Part shown: positions 44,940-57,000 of the stretch, in pieces
Numbering within the stretch: position 1 is the first letter of the stretch
Layout of the letters: each line of letters opens with the position of its first letter
NCBI GenBank assembly: GCA_037043455.1
Contig: JAWPHD010000128.1
Location: forward strand, 248,001-312,000
DNA: 64,000 nucleotides
Reading direction: 5' to 3'
DNA from: Cyrtodaria siliqua
Lineage: Eukaryota > Mollusca > Bivalvia > Adapedonta > Hiatellidae
Position numbers and translations under genes: made by a program
The notes under the pieces: model-generated
Told to the model about the DNA's origin: nothing
What the model saw: only the letters and a program-made list of their open reading frames with translations
Databases searched by the model: none

Positions 44940-45186
44940 AGGCCGACCATAATAAATTGTTGGTTAGCTGTTTCCCTGTAACCTACCCACCAAAAAGGGC
45001 CCTACCCAAAACTTTTTATAGCAATTCTTTAACAATTTTTTTATTTTACTGTTTTTAGTAAATTTTTCTTTAATTTCTTAAGGTTCTTTTGTCTTTGGCA
45101 AAAAAAAAAAAAATCACCTACCTACCTACCCACTTATAAAATCCTGGGTCGGGAAACAGCAAACAAATAATTTTTAAGGATGGCCT
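44940..45186. mobile_element. Foldback element with (ctac)n tract, copy 2
   Basis: Ends aggccgacc...ttagctgtttccc and gggaaacagcaaac...aaggatggcct are diverged TIRs related to 13546-13910. The right part again has (ctac)n. Confidence 0.7.
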
Positions 45187-46590
45187 CACACCAGTGAGTG
45201 GGTCCTCACAAATTATAACACTGCAGATCCAAAAATTCCTTTTTTTCCCACTAATATAAATTCTTCTTGTAGTTTGACATAATAAGGGAATCACATCTTT
45301 AGAGATTTGTCTGTTTAGATCTACTTTGGTGATTCCAAAATATCACTAACACTCAAGCTTGTGAAAAACATAAGCCTTAGAACTACTTCACACTGGGAAT
45401 CACCCAGAATCAGGACACATGATTCACTCAGATTTATCAGCACGTCTGATGCAACTAAAATTCCACAAACTCCCCATACCAATTACAGAGATTGTTGTTT
45501 TCCTGCAGGTCTGTGCTTACTAATATTCCACACACACTCTAGATTTTGCTCATCAATACTTCCAGATCACAGCCACTGTTTTATAATAATTCTCTCATAC
45601 AGAAATCTCCCGACAGTAAAAATCTTCTAATTTATATAATCAATCAGAGTACTGGTATGCTGTCTAATTAGGCTTGCGCAATGTCTAAATAAAATCAGGC
45701 TCTGTCCCTTTAAAGCCAGAATTTATTTATTTTCTATCTAAAATGCGAGATGAAAATGAGTATTAGTATAATATTACTATATAATTTTTTTACTGAACCC
45801 TTAATCCGCTACATATATATAATGGACTGTTATTTCTTTGAACTAAGACTGTTCCATTTATGTGACAAAGAAGTGTTTTGGGGAAAATGACTGATCAGCA
45901 GCCAGACATTGTAACCCAGCATGCTGATCTGGGTTTACAATGGATGCCAAGGCTATAATACTCATGTTTAGTGTGTTAAGGGTTAAATCAACGGGCATTA
46001 ACTGAAACTATTCATTTGAATCTTTAATAATCCTCCGTTCAAAATCATGCAACATTTTTATCCATTATTGACATGCACAATACCTCTACTATAAATAAAC
46101 AATTTGGCCCTGCAAACTACACATTTTAAGCATAAGCGCAGTGTTCATGGGCCACAATGCAATAAAGATACTTCCAAATGCTTTTTCAACAGTTTAAGTT
46201 TACATTTAAAAATAGTTGTCATTCTCATTATGACCAAGTTCTTCTTTGAAAGTTTCAAAATAGTTGGTTTTTGATCCGAGAAAATACTTAATTTTCTGGC
46301 AGTCCATAATGAATAAGTCCTAAACAATTGTTTCTTTCAATGACAAACATTAACTTCAAGTCCTATTGTTTATACCAACTGATATTGCTACAATCATTCC
46401 CCTGATAAACAAATCAAATTATTACCATTTATTATTTATTCTTTTTTAATTACTACACAAAACATGCTTTAATGTGTCGATCATAACTGCAGTTTAATCA
46501 ATCTTATCTCAAATATTTAACTAGGAATAAAGTTTTCAGAAGGTTTTCATAGCGAGTAATCCAATCAATAGTCCTATATATACACGGAAC
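45187..46590. other. Non-coding; TTAA-MITE relative at 45815-45990 (-)
   Basis: 45815-45990 is a reverse-orientation relative of the element at 16763-16965. The rest is AT-rich with no gene. Confidence 0.6.
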
Positions 46591-47040
46591 GACTTTAAAT
46601 ACGCAACAGCGAAATAAACTAAGATAACTGACATATATCAATAAAAATTAAAGTTTAATTTCATCTATTCTATTTAACAATATCTACAGTTGATTTGCTG
46701 AAAATTTCATTCAAATTGATCAACAGTAAACTTGTTAAATTCAGAGCATAACAGTACGGCCCCAAAAAGCAAAAGTCACAATATCCACCATTTAAGCGGC
46801 AATGCACGCCTGATATCTCCTTCGCATATTGAGATATACCAGGTATTACTTTTGTGACTTTTGCTTTTTGGAGTCGTACTGTTATGCTCTGAATTTAACA
46901 AGTTTATTGTTGAACAATTTGAATAATATTTTCAGCAAATCAAGTGTAGATATTGTTAAATAGAATAGATGAAATTAAAATTTAATTTATATTGAAATAT
47001 ATCAGTTATCTTAGTTTATTTCCCTGTTGCATTTTTAAAA
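46591..47040. mobile_element. 450-bp nearly complete palindrome (foldback MITE)
   Basis: Arms of about 190 bp: ttaaatacgcaacagcgaaa ... agcataacagtacggcccca pair with tggagtcgtactgttatgct ... tttccctgttgcatttttaa. Only a ~75-bp centre is unpaired. No ORF. Confidence 0.9.
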
Positions 47041-47845
47041 TCCTTCAGTGTATAGTCGGAACACAATCCAATGCTGTTCCTTTAAAAACATTCATTTTCT
47101 GTTTACTAATTTAGAAATCTTCCAAACATTATTTGTTAATTCCACCTTTGATGAGACAATTCAATTGGGAAAAATATTTGAGCACAGAAAAAAGTAATGA
47201 TATTTCCATGAAAAATTCTGTTTACAAATAATTACATGGGGTAGGGAACTGTGGTTGGGTACTGGTGTGTGTCGGCATGGGATGGGAGGATGTGTGTTTT
47301 TTTGTGTAGTTTTTGCTTGTCTGTTTATTTTTACATCAAAGTTGCCTATTTCCAACCTCCAATATGACTCTGGCTCTGCTAGGAGAAAATACGATTACCA
47401 GTATATATGTGGTCTTGTTTTTTGACAAGTTAATGTGTTAAACAGTTTAGCCAATACATTCATTCCAAGATTTCCATATCTGGAAATATCTACTAATCAA
47501 AATTATATAATCCCTGTTGGATTCTAAATCCGTACATTTCTGGCAATCAGTAATGTTTTTACACTTGATTCTAAATGTGTACATTTTTGCAGTAATTACT
47601 CAGTTACAGGTTTTACACCTGAATTAAAACAAAACTAATTAAATTGTTAATCCATAACTCCCAAAATAATTATGTCCAAATTTTAACAGTTCCAGCATCA
47701 GCAAGACAGAAACATCATTACATATTTTAATAATATACCATATTTTCTCTTAAAAACTCCCGTACTCTAATGAATTCCCATCCAACCTGCAATTATGTGG
47801 TAAAAATTACCTTTTTTAAGACAAAATAATTTTTTTTTCAGTCTA
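47041..47845. other. Non-coding, nothing recognised
   Basis: AT-rich with a short GT-rich patch near 47225-47300. Confidence 0.4.
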
Positions 47846-48089
47846 CATTACGTGGTCCCGCCTTAATTCCATAAGCGATGGGAACGCTTAGGTATATTAG
47901 CGGGACTTTATAATGGATATTTCGACAATAAAACACTTTTAAAACATTTTTAACCGAAAAAATGCAGTAACCTATTAAACGTTTAAATTTTACATCATGG
48001 AAACGTTTTAAGCCGAAATTAGGGTTTTATTTTATACCCCAGCCAACCCTGTTTTGGGGTAAGAAAGTTAATACTCGGACCACGTAATG
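47846..48089. mobile_element. MITE with TIR cattacgtggtccca, copy 3 (reverse)
   Basis: Same family as 32109-32380 but inverted: the ggaattaaggcgggacc side comes first and the gggttggctggggtat side second, ending ggaccacgtaatg. Confidence 0.85.
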
Positions 48090-48154
48090 AGTGAAAATAT
48101 GATTTTTTTCAGCCTTTTTTGAAGTCAAAATATTTAAAAAAAAGTTTTTCCTGT

Positions 48155-48297
48155 CATTCCGTGTCCCGAGTATTATCTTTCATACCCCATCCAACCCCTT
48201 CTCCAAGAACAAAAACGGTGTTGGCTGGGGTATGAAATAAAACCTTAATTTCGGCTAAAAAAGTTCGCATATTGTAACCGTGACCACGTAACGTAAT
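48155..48297. mobile_element. MITE with TIR cattacgtggtccca, copy 4 (deleted)
   Basis: Keeps the ataccccatccaacccc / ggttggctggggtatg hairpin and gaccacgtaa end but lacks the central portion; it lies 65 bp from copy 3 in the opposite orientation. Confidence 0.75.
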
Positions 48298-48319
48298 AAA
48301 GGCCATCCCCTAATTCAGG

Positions 48320-48436
48320 TATATAAGTTTGATTCTTACAGACGGCTGGTCCGGTATATAGTATTGGTCCGGTATATAGTATTGGTTCCACCCAGGAAAA
48401 ATGGGATCGTCTGCCTCTGTAACCACAAAAAAAAAA
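48320..48436 (+). repeat. SINE family V fragment with poly(A)
   Basis: gattcttacagacggctggt and attggttccacccaggaaaa match the body of SINE V at 8960-9025. An 18-bp segment (ggtccggtatatagtatt) is doubled. It ends in poly(A) abutting the modular element. Confidence 0.65.
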
Positions 48437-50157
48437 AGAGGTCAATGACCTTGAAGTTCTACTGATAGATTTTGATAGCTAGATCAGCATTCCTGTGAAG
48501 ATTCATAAAAATATGTGCAGTAGTTTCAGAGGAGTAGTCGCTACAAGTTGAAGTTTTTACTATATAACTCTAGGTAAACAAAGATGGCCACTGGCAGCCA
48601 TGTTTAATGTTGAATCAAAATAATTTTCGACAAGGATCAACATCTTGTCATGCTGATTATTTCAGAAAAAGTCCCATATCAGTATCACTTACAATTTTCA
48701 AGAAATTTGTTTTTAAAAATCTATGTTTAGCCGTGGTGGCCGTCTTTCCGGGGGACCTGAAATTGTGCTAGGACCAACTAGACATCAAGAGCAACATTCC
48801 TGTGAAGTTTCATGAAAATCCGTCAAGTAGTTTCAGAGGAGTAGTCACTACAAATTTTTACTATACAAACTCTATGTAAACAAAGATGGCCACTGGCGCC
48901 CATGTTTAATGTCGAATCAAAATAATTTTCGACAAGGATCAACATCATGTCATGCTGATCATTTTAGAAAAAGTCCCATATCAATATCACTTACAGTTTT
49001 ATAGAAGTAGTCGCTGCAAACTTTTTTTTTAAATCTGTTTTTAGCCATGGCGGCCATCTTGAATTTCCGGCCGACCTTAAACAATTCCGGGATCAATTAG
49101 ACATCAAGAGAAACATTCCTGTGAAGTTTCATAAAAATTCGTCAAGGTGTTTCAGATGCGTAGTCGCTACAAGTTTTTACTATATAAATCTATGTAAACA
49201 AAGACGGCCGCTAGTGGCCATGTTTAAAGTAGCATCGAAATAAATTTTGACAAGGATCAACATCATGTCATGCTGATCATTTTAGAAAACGTCCCATATC
49301 AATATCACTTACAGTTTTCAAGAAGTAGTCGCCTGAAATTTTGCTAGGATCAACTAGACATCAAGAGCAACATTCCTGTGAAGCTTCATCAACATCCGTC
49401 AAGTAGTTTCAGAGGAGTAGTCACTACAAGTTTTTACTATATAACTCTATGTAAACAAAGATGGCCACTGGCAGCCATGTTTAACGTCGAATCAAAATAA
49501 TGTTTGACTAGGATCAACATCATGTCATGCTGATCATTTTAGAAAAAGTCCCATATCAATATCATTTATAGTTTTCAAGAAGTAGTCGCTACAAACTTAT
49601 TTTTTAAAAATCTATTTTTAGCTGTGGCGGCCATCTTGAATTTCAGGCCGACCTGAAATTTTGCTAGGATCAATTAGACATCAAGAGCAACATTCCTGTA
49701 AAGTTTCATGAAAATCCGCCGAGTTGTTTCAGAGGAGTAGTCGCTACAAGTTTTTACTATATAACTCTATGTAAACAAAGATGGCCACTGGCAGCCATGT
49801 TTAATGTCGAATCAAAAAGATTTTTAACAAGGACCAACATCATGTCATGCTGATCATTTTAGAAAAAGTCCCATATCAATATCACTTATAGTTTTCAAGA
49901 AGTAGTCGCTACAAACTTGTATTTTAAAAATCTATTTTTAGCTTTGGTGGCCATCTTGGATTTCACATCAACATGAATTTTTGCTAGGATCAACTAGACT
50001 TCATGGGCAACATTTCTGTAAAGTTTCATGAATATCCATCCAGTAGTTTCAGAGGAGTAGTCGCTGCATAAAAAGTTTTACGGCCGGACGGCCGGACGAC
50101 GGACACTGCACCACGGAATAAATTTAGCTCTGTTGATCTCTGATCAGTAGAGCTAAA
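48437..50157 (+). repeat. Modular element with ~310-bp units, copy 1
   Basis: Starts aagaggtcaatgaccttgaa then gttctactgat and ends in a cggccggacgacggacactg tract and gatcagtagagctaaaaat. Five modules of about 256-326 bp are marked by gtaaacaaagatggccactg at 48571, 48877, 49191, 49447 and 49773. The subterminal ttctactgat and atcagtagagct are inverted repeats. The plan (unique ends, central tandem modules, cggac-type microsatellite) resembles pearl/Helentron-associated elements of bivalves, by recollection. No ORF. Confidence 0.85.
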
Positions 50158-50550
50158 AATGACCAAAATAATTATATGCATGGCCTACCATGTGCTTAAA
50201 ATGGCGTAAAACACTATTCAAACAAACTAAATCTTCCCTTCTTCCTAACATATGAAAAATATTCTCTGTATAATGTAACAGTAACTTCTCATTAACTATT
50301 TAATTTAATTAATTAATATACACACAAAACAGACTAAATTCTGCATCAGCTTCTTACCAAAATACTAGAAAGATGTTCCATGGAACACTTGTGTTGCCTG
50401 CCATGTGCTTATTTCAGCTTGGTTAGGTTGCAGGTCGAAGTTTTGTGAAAAGGGCCTTAACTCTGCCAAAACGAAAGTTGAAATTATTGGACATGTGTAA
50501 CGACATTTCTTGACATAGGATGAAGATGTGTGGGAAGTTTTATGAACATA
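50158..50550. other. Non-coding; SINE/LINE tail fragment near 50170-50227
   Basis: aaaatggcgtaaaacactat followed by tcaaacaaac resembles the SINE V tail. The rest is non-coding dispersed-repeat-like sequence. Confidence 0.45.
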
Positions 50551-51284
50551 CAGTACAGCTCACGCGAACTCCACACTTTACTCAATTTGCCGAGTTTGGT
50601 GGTATCGAGTGCAGCGCGGATGTATGCCAAGTCAGTGTTTGGACTCGGCATACCCACTTCACGAAAGTACGCCATTGTTGAGTCACCCGAAGTGTCATAC
50701 ACTCCGAGTAACTCTGCGCAAAATCCAATTAACCATTAGTGCACACCGTGATTTATTTTTGGGAATAAAAAAACCTGAATTTTTTCGATAACTTTTTAAC
50801 TTTCGAAACAAATACGTATTTCAAACGTTTAATGCATTTAATCACAAGTTTTGTCCATTTTTGTTGAGCAAAAATCACCATTCTTTGACCGATATAAATA
50901 CCCATAATCCTTGGCCGTATATATACGTTTTAACAAGGCAGAACTAACAACAGGTTTATGACCCGGAATTCTTTAAATATTTTCTGATTGTTTCTGACCA
51001 AAAAACATTGAAGTATTAATAATAAACAGCAGACAAGTTATTGAATAATTATGCATAAAAATGACCGCTATCAGAAAAAAATGGACCCGGCCCTTTACCT
51101 GTGCAGTTTCGACTCGGCGAAAACTCCAAGTTTGTCTACGCAAAGTATCATGGCGTAAGTACGTCGAGAGCTTTTTGTGTAGCTGATAGCCACTCCGAGT
51201 AGTTTTATCATCAATACTACGGGATTTGTAAATTCCTCACTCGGCGTGAACGAGTAAAGTGTGGGGCTCGCGTGAGCTGTACTG
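50551..51284. mobile_element. Tc1/mariner-type non-autonomous element, TSD TA
   Basis: Ends cagtacagctcacgcgaact (ccacactttactc) and (gagtaaagtgtgggg) ctcgcgtgagctgtactg are inverted repeats of about 35 bp, with TA on both sides (50549-50550, 51285-51286). CAGT ends and TA duplication are typical of Tc1/mariner. The 734-bp interior has no transposase. Confidence 0.85.
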
Positions 51285-52784
51285 TAGGGCAAATTCTTTT
51301 CAAGTTATGGCCAAGGTTAGGTTTCAGGTTAAAGTGTGACAGACGGTGGACGATGACAGACAAAGCGATCCTTAAGTGTCTGCCATATGCTACGCAGGCG
51401 ACACAAAATGAGGAGCTCCTCCAGAAAAACATTTAGAGAGCATAAATACCAGAATATGCAGAATATAACAGATTAAATTCTGCATCCTTTGGGAAGACAT
51501 TTTTTTTAGAGAGCACCAAGGGCCGTCTTTCTGTATTAGGGGAATGGGGCCGGGGTCGTGAGAGTGGGGAATTTTGCGTCGATTTTAAAGGAAAGGGGAT
51601 TTTTTTGCCACAAAAATTTGCATCAATTATATATCCGTTTTTTATTATTATTTAAGTGGCACCAAGAATGTACCATTCCAAATTACAAAAAGTATGCTCT
51701 TTTCCTGTATAGGAGTTTAACATTTTCTAACAAATTTTTTTTTTTTTTTTAAGGGGAATTTTTCACAGGAAAAGGGGGAAAATATATACTTTTAGGGGAG
51801 GGGAATGGGGCAGAATTTTGGCCCCAATAACGGTCAAACGACGGCCCTGGCACCAGAACCAGAAAATTCAGAAACATACAGCTTAAGTTCTGTATCAGGT
51901 CCTTTGGGAAGACATTAAGAGAGAGGAGTACCAGAAAATACTGAAACATACTGAATAAATTCTGCATCTAGACAGCAGATCTATACAGAAAACTGAGCTT
52001 TTGTAATCAATGATGCACTATAAAAGACAGAAGTGCTTAATGAAAAAGTTGAATTCTGTTATTTTGTACAGATCATAATTATAATCTCGATCCCATTGTC
52101 TCCATGTAATCTCCAAGAGGATGAGATATATTGTCTTTTCTTTAAGTTTATTGAGAGCTTATGCAAGAGATTATTATCCACCAGAGAGTGTCGATTTTGT
52201 GGGAAGAAGAAAATAAATCGAAACAGCTAGTCTGGCAAATTACATATCTTTAACTTTTTCTAAACTGACTTCTGAAGTTACATGCAAGCACTTTGAAATG
52301 ATTTTGAAGTTATAGAAATTTAACACTTTCAGATGATGACAAAGCTTGTCGTCTATGGGGACGTTGTTAGTAAACAACGCCAACTTTGTTAACGAAGTTA
52401 AAAGACTGTTTGTGTGAAGGTACGTCATGTAGAACTTAAAGAGAAATTTTGCAGACAACATTTCAAAGATCAAGCTAATATTCACTGTGACCTTCACCTT
52501 TGACCTCATGGCCTGAACATTAAAAAAGGCAATTTTATAAACTCAAAGGAAACACACCTCCAAAGTTAAATGAATATGTATCCTGTAGAAGTTTATATAT
52601 CATGCAAATAACAATTTTAAGTTTGTATGACACACTTCACCTATCATCTCATAATCTAAACATCATTAGGCATTTCACCAACCCCAAATGGATCAAACTT
52701 TCAAAGTTACATGAATATTGGTCATGTACAAGAAATGTGAATATTTCATAAAAGCCAGGTTTCGTACAATTTTTCTTCAAATAT
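51285..52784. other. Non-coding; ~80-bp diverged repeats and one TIR element
   Basis: Words agagcaccagaa and taaattctgcatcctttggg plus aagacat recur near 51450, 51860 and 51930, a diverged ~80-bp array into which the element at 51517-51849 is inserted. The remainder shows nothing. Confidence 0.55.
51517..51849. mobile_element. 333-bp TIR element, ends CAAGGGCCGTC/GACGGCCCTG
   Basis: Terminal inverted repeats ca(a)gggccgtc and gacggccctg, with gcac at 51513-51516 and 51850-51853 as a possible short target duplication. Inside is the gtggcaccaagaatgtacca segment also seen near 20620. No ORF. Confidence 0.7.
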
Positions 52785-52977
52785 TTCGTTGATTTAAACA
52801 TATACCTAGTTCATATTGCTACCATATCATCCCTTATTTGTAGATAGTTTTATCTTTATACAATTACATTATTTTTAGTAACTACTTCATTCTTTCATGA
52901 TTCCTCGGTTTTTGCGCACAATATGATCTATTTATGTGTTGACGTGCCATAAAACACCATTCATTCATTCATTCTAT
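52785..52977 (+). repeat. SINE/LINE 3' end with (attc)n tail, copy 2
   Basis: Paralogue of 40925-41120, ending gttgacgtgccataaaacac then cattcattcattcattc. Confidence 0.75.
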
Positions 52978-53829
52978 ATAACCTACCCCCACAAGTTTCG
53001 CTTCAGTACCTCATTCCTAATTGAAGTTATTGCCACGAAACTATTTCCCCCATTTTTAGTAACAGTTACATGACCTTGACCCAGTGACCTCATATATAAT
53101 CCCAAGCTTTCTTTCCATATAAGCTATCTACCCCACAAGTATTGTTGCAGTATCTTATTCCTAACTAAAGTTAAAGCCCATAAACCATGTTTTATTTTTA
53201 GTAACAATGACCTTGACCTTAACCCCAGTGACCTCAAATGCAATCCCAAGCTTGCTTTCCATATAAGCTACCCACAGCAATGTTAGTCGCAATATCACAT
53301 TCCTATCAAAAGTTATTGACCTCAAATGCAATACTAAGCTTCCTTGGTATGAAATAATAGAAAAAAACATAAAAATTTGACCCATTTATCGCAAATTCTC
53401 CGTCTATAAAAAAATTAAATATGGATAATCTTAAATTACCTCCCTTTAAACTGAATATTGTTTGAAGTAACTGTAATTCAGCCTTAACATTAAATATTTC
53501 GAAAATTTCTTTTGCAAATGCATTTAATTGTAGTGGTAATGCTAGTAAAACATGATGTCAAACTAATTTTAACTGGCATATTTTAGAATTAGAACATTGA
53601 AAGCTTCACTAATTCGAAGTACTTAATAAAATCCTATATACCCAGTTGTATAAGTGTTATAACTTATTTCTAAGAAAACAAATTGACTTAAAAGTTTTAA
53701 AATATGTTCATGCAATATCAGAGCAGACGATTTTGCAGTTTAACCGTATCTCTAATCAAGCTCAAAATACACAAAACAATGAGAATATTATTGACATATT
53801 CTTAGGTTGGTACTTAGCAATTTGGTTTA
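52978..53829. other. Non-coding; diverged internal repeats
   Basis: Phrases such as gaccttgaccc.gtgacctca, atcccaagctt and tccatataagctac recur near 53060-53100, 53210-53270 and 53310, an old ~110-130-bp tandem repeat. No gene. Confidence 0.5.
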
Positions 53830-54485
53830 GTGTACATTCCAAGAATTTCAGTTAAAAACTCACTCAGTGACAAATTGTAAATCCAAGAATCCAGTTAAAA
53901 ACTCACTCAGTGACAAAAATTGTAAATTTCAAGAATTCAGTTAAAAACTCACTCAGTGACAACTTAATTGAATTGAATTGGATTTTATAGTCGCACCAAC
54001 AGCTAAGGTCATATGGCGACAGCTTCCTCACATAAAGATTTCTGATCCCATGAGGGCTTCAACCCACAGTGGTGAGGGGCAAGTGATTTCAAGTGAGATA
54101 ATCTAACCACTTCAGGCCACAAACGCCCCAACACTCAGTGACAAATGAACAATTGTAAATCTCAAGAATCCAGCTAAGAACTCAGTGACAAATGACAAAT
54201 CATAAATCTTCATAAATCTCAAGAATCCAGCTAAGAACTCAGTGACAAATGACAAATCATAAATCTTCATAAATCTCAAGAATCCAGCTAAGAACTCAGT
54301 GACAAATGACAAATCATAAATCTTCATAAATCTCAAGAATCCAGTTAAGAACTCAGTGACAAATGACAAATCATAAATCTTCATAAATCTCAAGAATCCA
54401 GCTAAGAACTCGGTGACAAATGACAAATCATAAATCTTCATAAATCTCAAGAATCCAGCTAAAAGCTCACATGGTGAAAATTGAC
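53830..54485. repeat. Minisatellite, 50-bp then 60-bp units, split by SINE
   Basis: Left of the SINE the unit is about 48-50 bp (aattcagttaaaaactcact, cagtgacaa..ttgtaaat). Right of it the unit is 60 bp (aagaatccagctaagaactc, agtgacaaatgacaaatcat plus aaatcttcataaatctc) in about five near-identical copies. The 60-bp units keep a 112-codon ORF open on the minus strand with a 20-aa period; I regard it as a by-product. Confidence 0.92.
53962..54126 (-). repeat. SINE family L, second copy, inside minisatellite
   Basis: Matches 31275-31562: ttggattttatagtcgcacc, aacagc.aaggtcatatggc, cctcacataaaga and the tRNA head complement (ggtgaggggcaagtgatttc ... aaacgcccc). The middle is deleted and the boxes have diverged. 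It interrupts the gtgacaa-containing array. Confidence 0.85.
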
Positions 54486-54960
54486 AAAATTGTAAATCCC
54501 AAAAATCCAGCCGGAAACTCGATCACAGTGACAATTCACAAATCAAAAACCTCAAGAATCCAGTTAAGAACTCGGTACCAAATGATGAATCGTAACTCAC
54601 AAGAAAACCAAGACTCAGAGAGACAGAATAATTGATTCAGAAATCATCTATGCATAAACATCAATAGCAAACTAATTGGGAATCAGCAAATCAGACAATC
54701 CACAGTAATTCTGGTGATTTTTTTCAATTGAAATGAAATAAATCTCACTCACTTGGTGGAAATAAGGTATTTCAATATGCATAAAGCACTTATCTTTCAA
54801 AAGAAGCAATTTACTTGAAAATGTGAAAAAATAAACAACAAACAGAAAATTGCTTTTTCCTAAGTTAAGGAACTTTAAATTCAAGACTTTTGTATTTGAG
54901 GGAAGAAAAAATGTGTAACTATAAATCACCATTAGACATTCAACATGGATATATCTGGGC
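54486..54960. other. Array remnants, then non-coding
   Basis: 54486-54600 holds decayed minisatellite units; the rest has no feature. Confidence 0.45.
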
Positions 54961-54963
54961 TAA

Positions 54964-55893
54964 TGGCCCTGTCACACTACGGCGTATAGCATCAGACGTA
55001 GGAGAAATTTGGGAAACACGCTGGTGTACGTCAAATAAGTTAGGGATAAGTTTTACACAAGTTACGAGCACGCCGAAATAAGCTGGCATAGGTTGTCGTA
55101 CACCAATGCCGGTCAAAAGATTTATGCATGCACAAAATTTGTAGCGTATGCCAATGTGTTGTTTATAAGTTAAGCATAAGTTAGAGGTACGTGACAGGCT
55201 AGTTATGCACACGTTTACATACGCTACAAGTAAATTACACATACGTTGGCATCCGTCGAAATACGTCGGCAACCAGCTTGGCGATTGTGTAGCGTTTGTG
55301 AAACTTTTTTCTAACCTATGAGCAACGTACTGTTAACTTATCATTAACTTATATCTGACCTTTTCACAACGTATATTGACGTATTGAACGTATGCCTGAC
55401 GATCCTAGAATTACTCAACGTGTTAAATACGTGTTTAAAACTTACTGAACGTGTTTAGAACTTACAGGTAGCGTATTTGCCAGCGTTTTGGGCACTGCAA
55501 TAATGACATGGGTTGTACAGAGCCGCCGCTTTTTATATCTGACGTCATGTGATCGTCGCAATACGCACCAACACGCTATGCATAAGATAGTCATAAGTTA
55601 GACTAACGTTGCGCATAAGTTCCGCATAAGTCATGAACGCTAGAGGTACGCTGGGCACACGCTTGTAAAAGTTGTATAAGTTATGTAAACGCTAGGGACA
55701 AGTTATGAATAAGTTACTCATATTTTAAACATAGGTTATATATTCGTTCAACTCGTTAGCAATACGCTTTGTATACGTCAAAAGGAGGCTTCCAATTGAT
55801 TTTTTAATTCATTTTCAACGTATGCCAGCGTGTTTGATAAAATTTTCATACGTCGGCATACGTTGTCTAAAACGTTATAGTGTGACAGGGCCA
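54964..55893. mobile_element. PIF/Harbinger-like MITE, TSD TAA, iterated interior
   Basis: TIRs tggccctgtcacacta and tagtgtgacagggcca, with TAA on both sides (54961-54963, 55894-55896), the target duplication typical of PIF/Harbinger. The 930-bp interior encodes nothing but is packed with variants of short words: ataagtt (about 15 or more), acgtatgcc, acgctag, in both orientations. Confidence 0.82.
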
Positions 55894-55896
55894 TAA

Positions 55897-57000
55897 AGCT
55901 CAATCACTTCACATACTGTGTAAACCTCTCAATACGATGTCCGACATAATAAACCTATACTTTTGTATATATACTGTGTAAGTAATACTGTTTGTCCGAA
56001 ATCAATGACTGTTTCAATTTATTTTTAGAACATACTATAAATTTTATCTGATATCGAGCCCTATTGCACGAGAAAATGGTGGTGTTCAATTTTGCATCAG
56101 ACGATGAGGCCCTCCCAATACAGCTTTTGCATGAAGTCAATTAACATATTAAAACATAAAATCAGGCATTTCATTAGTTGTGTTTTGTTTTTATTTTTGT
56201 TCTAATGAATTTCAATGAATTATCAACGTTTTGTATTTATACTCCGTAACAGCCGCCTATAGGCTAATTTGTTATACCCTGGATACTACTAATCAATATA
56301 ACAACACTGCTTTTCACAGAACAAATGTTACTCGGGCCTCAGATTATACAGCCCTTGAGCTAATCGGTCATGTAGTAAGTTTTCCATGCTTTTTCACTGA
56401 TCCTTCAATTTCAGGGTTTTTTCCATGTATTTTGGGAAAAAGGACCCTTGTATATTTGGGAAATTTCTATAGAAAAAAACGACAAAATTGGGAATTATTT
56501 TCATTGATAAAACAGCCAATTGAGAATTGTTTACGTCAACATTTTGTAACTTACATGTAGGGCAAGGTAAAAGTCTACTACTGCTGCTGCTCTACTACTT
56601 TTACTGCTGTTGTTGCTGCTGCTACTGCTGTTACTACTTATACTACTACTGCTGTTACTATTGCTGCTCAACATTAATAAAAATAATAAAAAAGAATAAA
56701 ATAAAAAAAATCATAATAAATTTAATTTATTGAACATTGATTATAATAAAATAATTGATCACTATTTTCTTTGATTTGGCTACACTGTATAATAAACACA
56801 ATTAATGTACATGTATCAGATAAGGGTCATTTCTAAAATACTGAAAACACAGAAAGGTTAATTCAGCCCTTTGTATTGGCAAGAGAGGATAAATTCCCCA
56901 GAGAAGCATTGCCAGATGTGAGGTGATAAGAGGATTATGTCCATCTATCGGCCATACATTAGTGGTACACTTACATAATATACTCTGAATTTACCTTAGT
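55897..57000. other. Non-coding; trinucleotide tract at 56576-56662
   Basis: An impure (ctg/cta/ctt)n microsatellite lies at 56576-56662 (ctactactgctgctgctcta). An A/T-rich tract follows. No gene. Confidence 0.6.

Noticed and set aside
54112..54450. 112-codon minus ORF with a perfect 20-aa period
   Set aside because: Explained by the 60-bp minisatellite, a multiple of three; no start context or flanking coding sequence.
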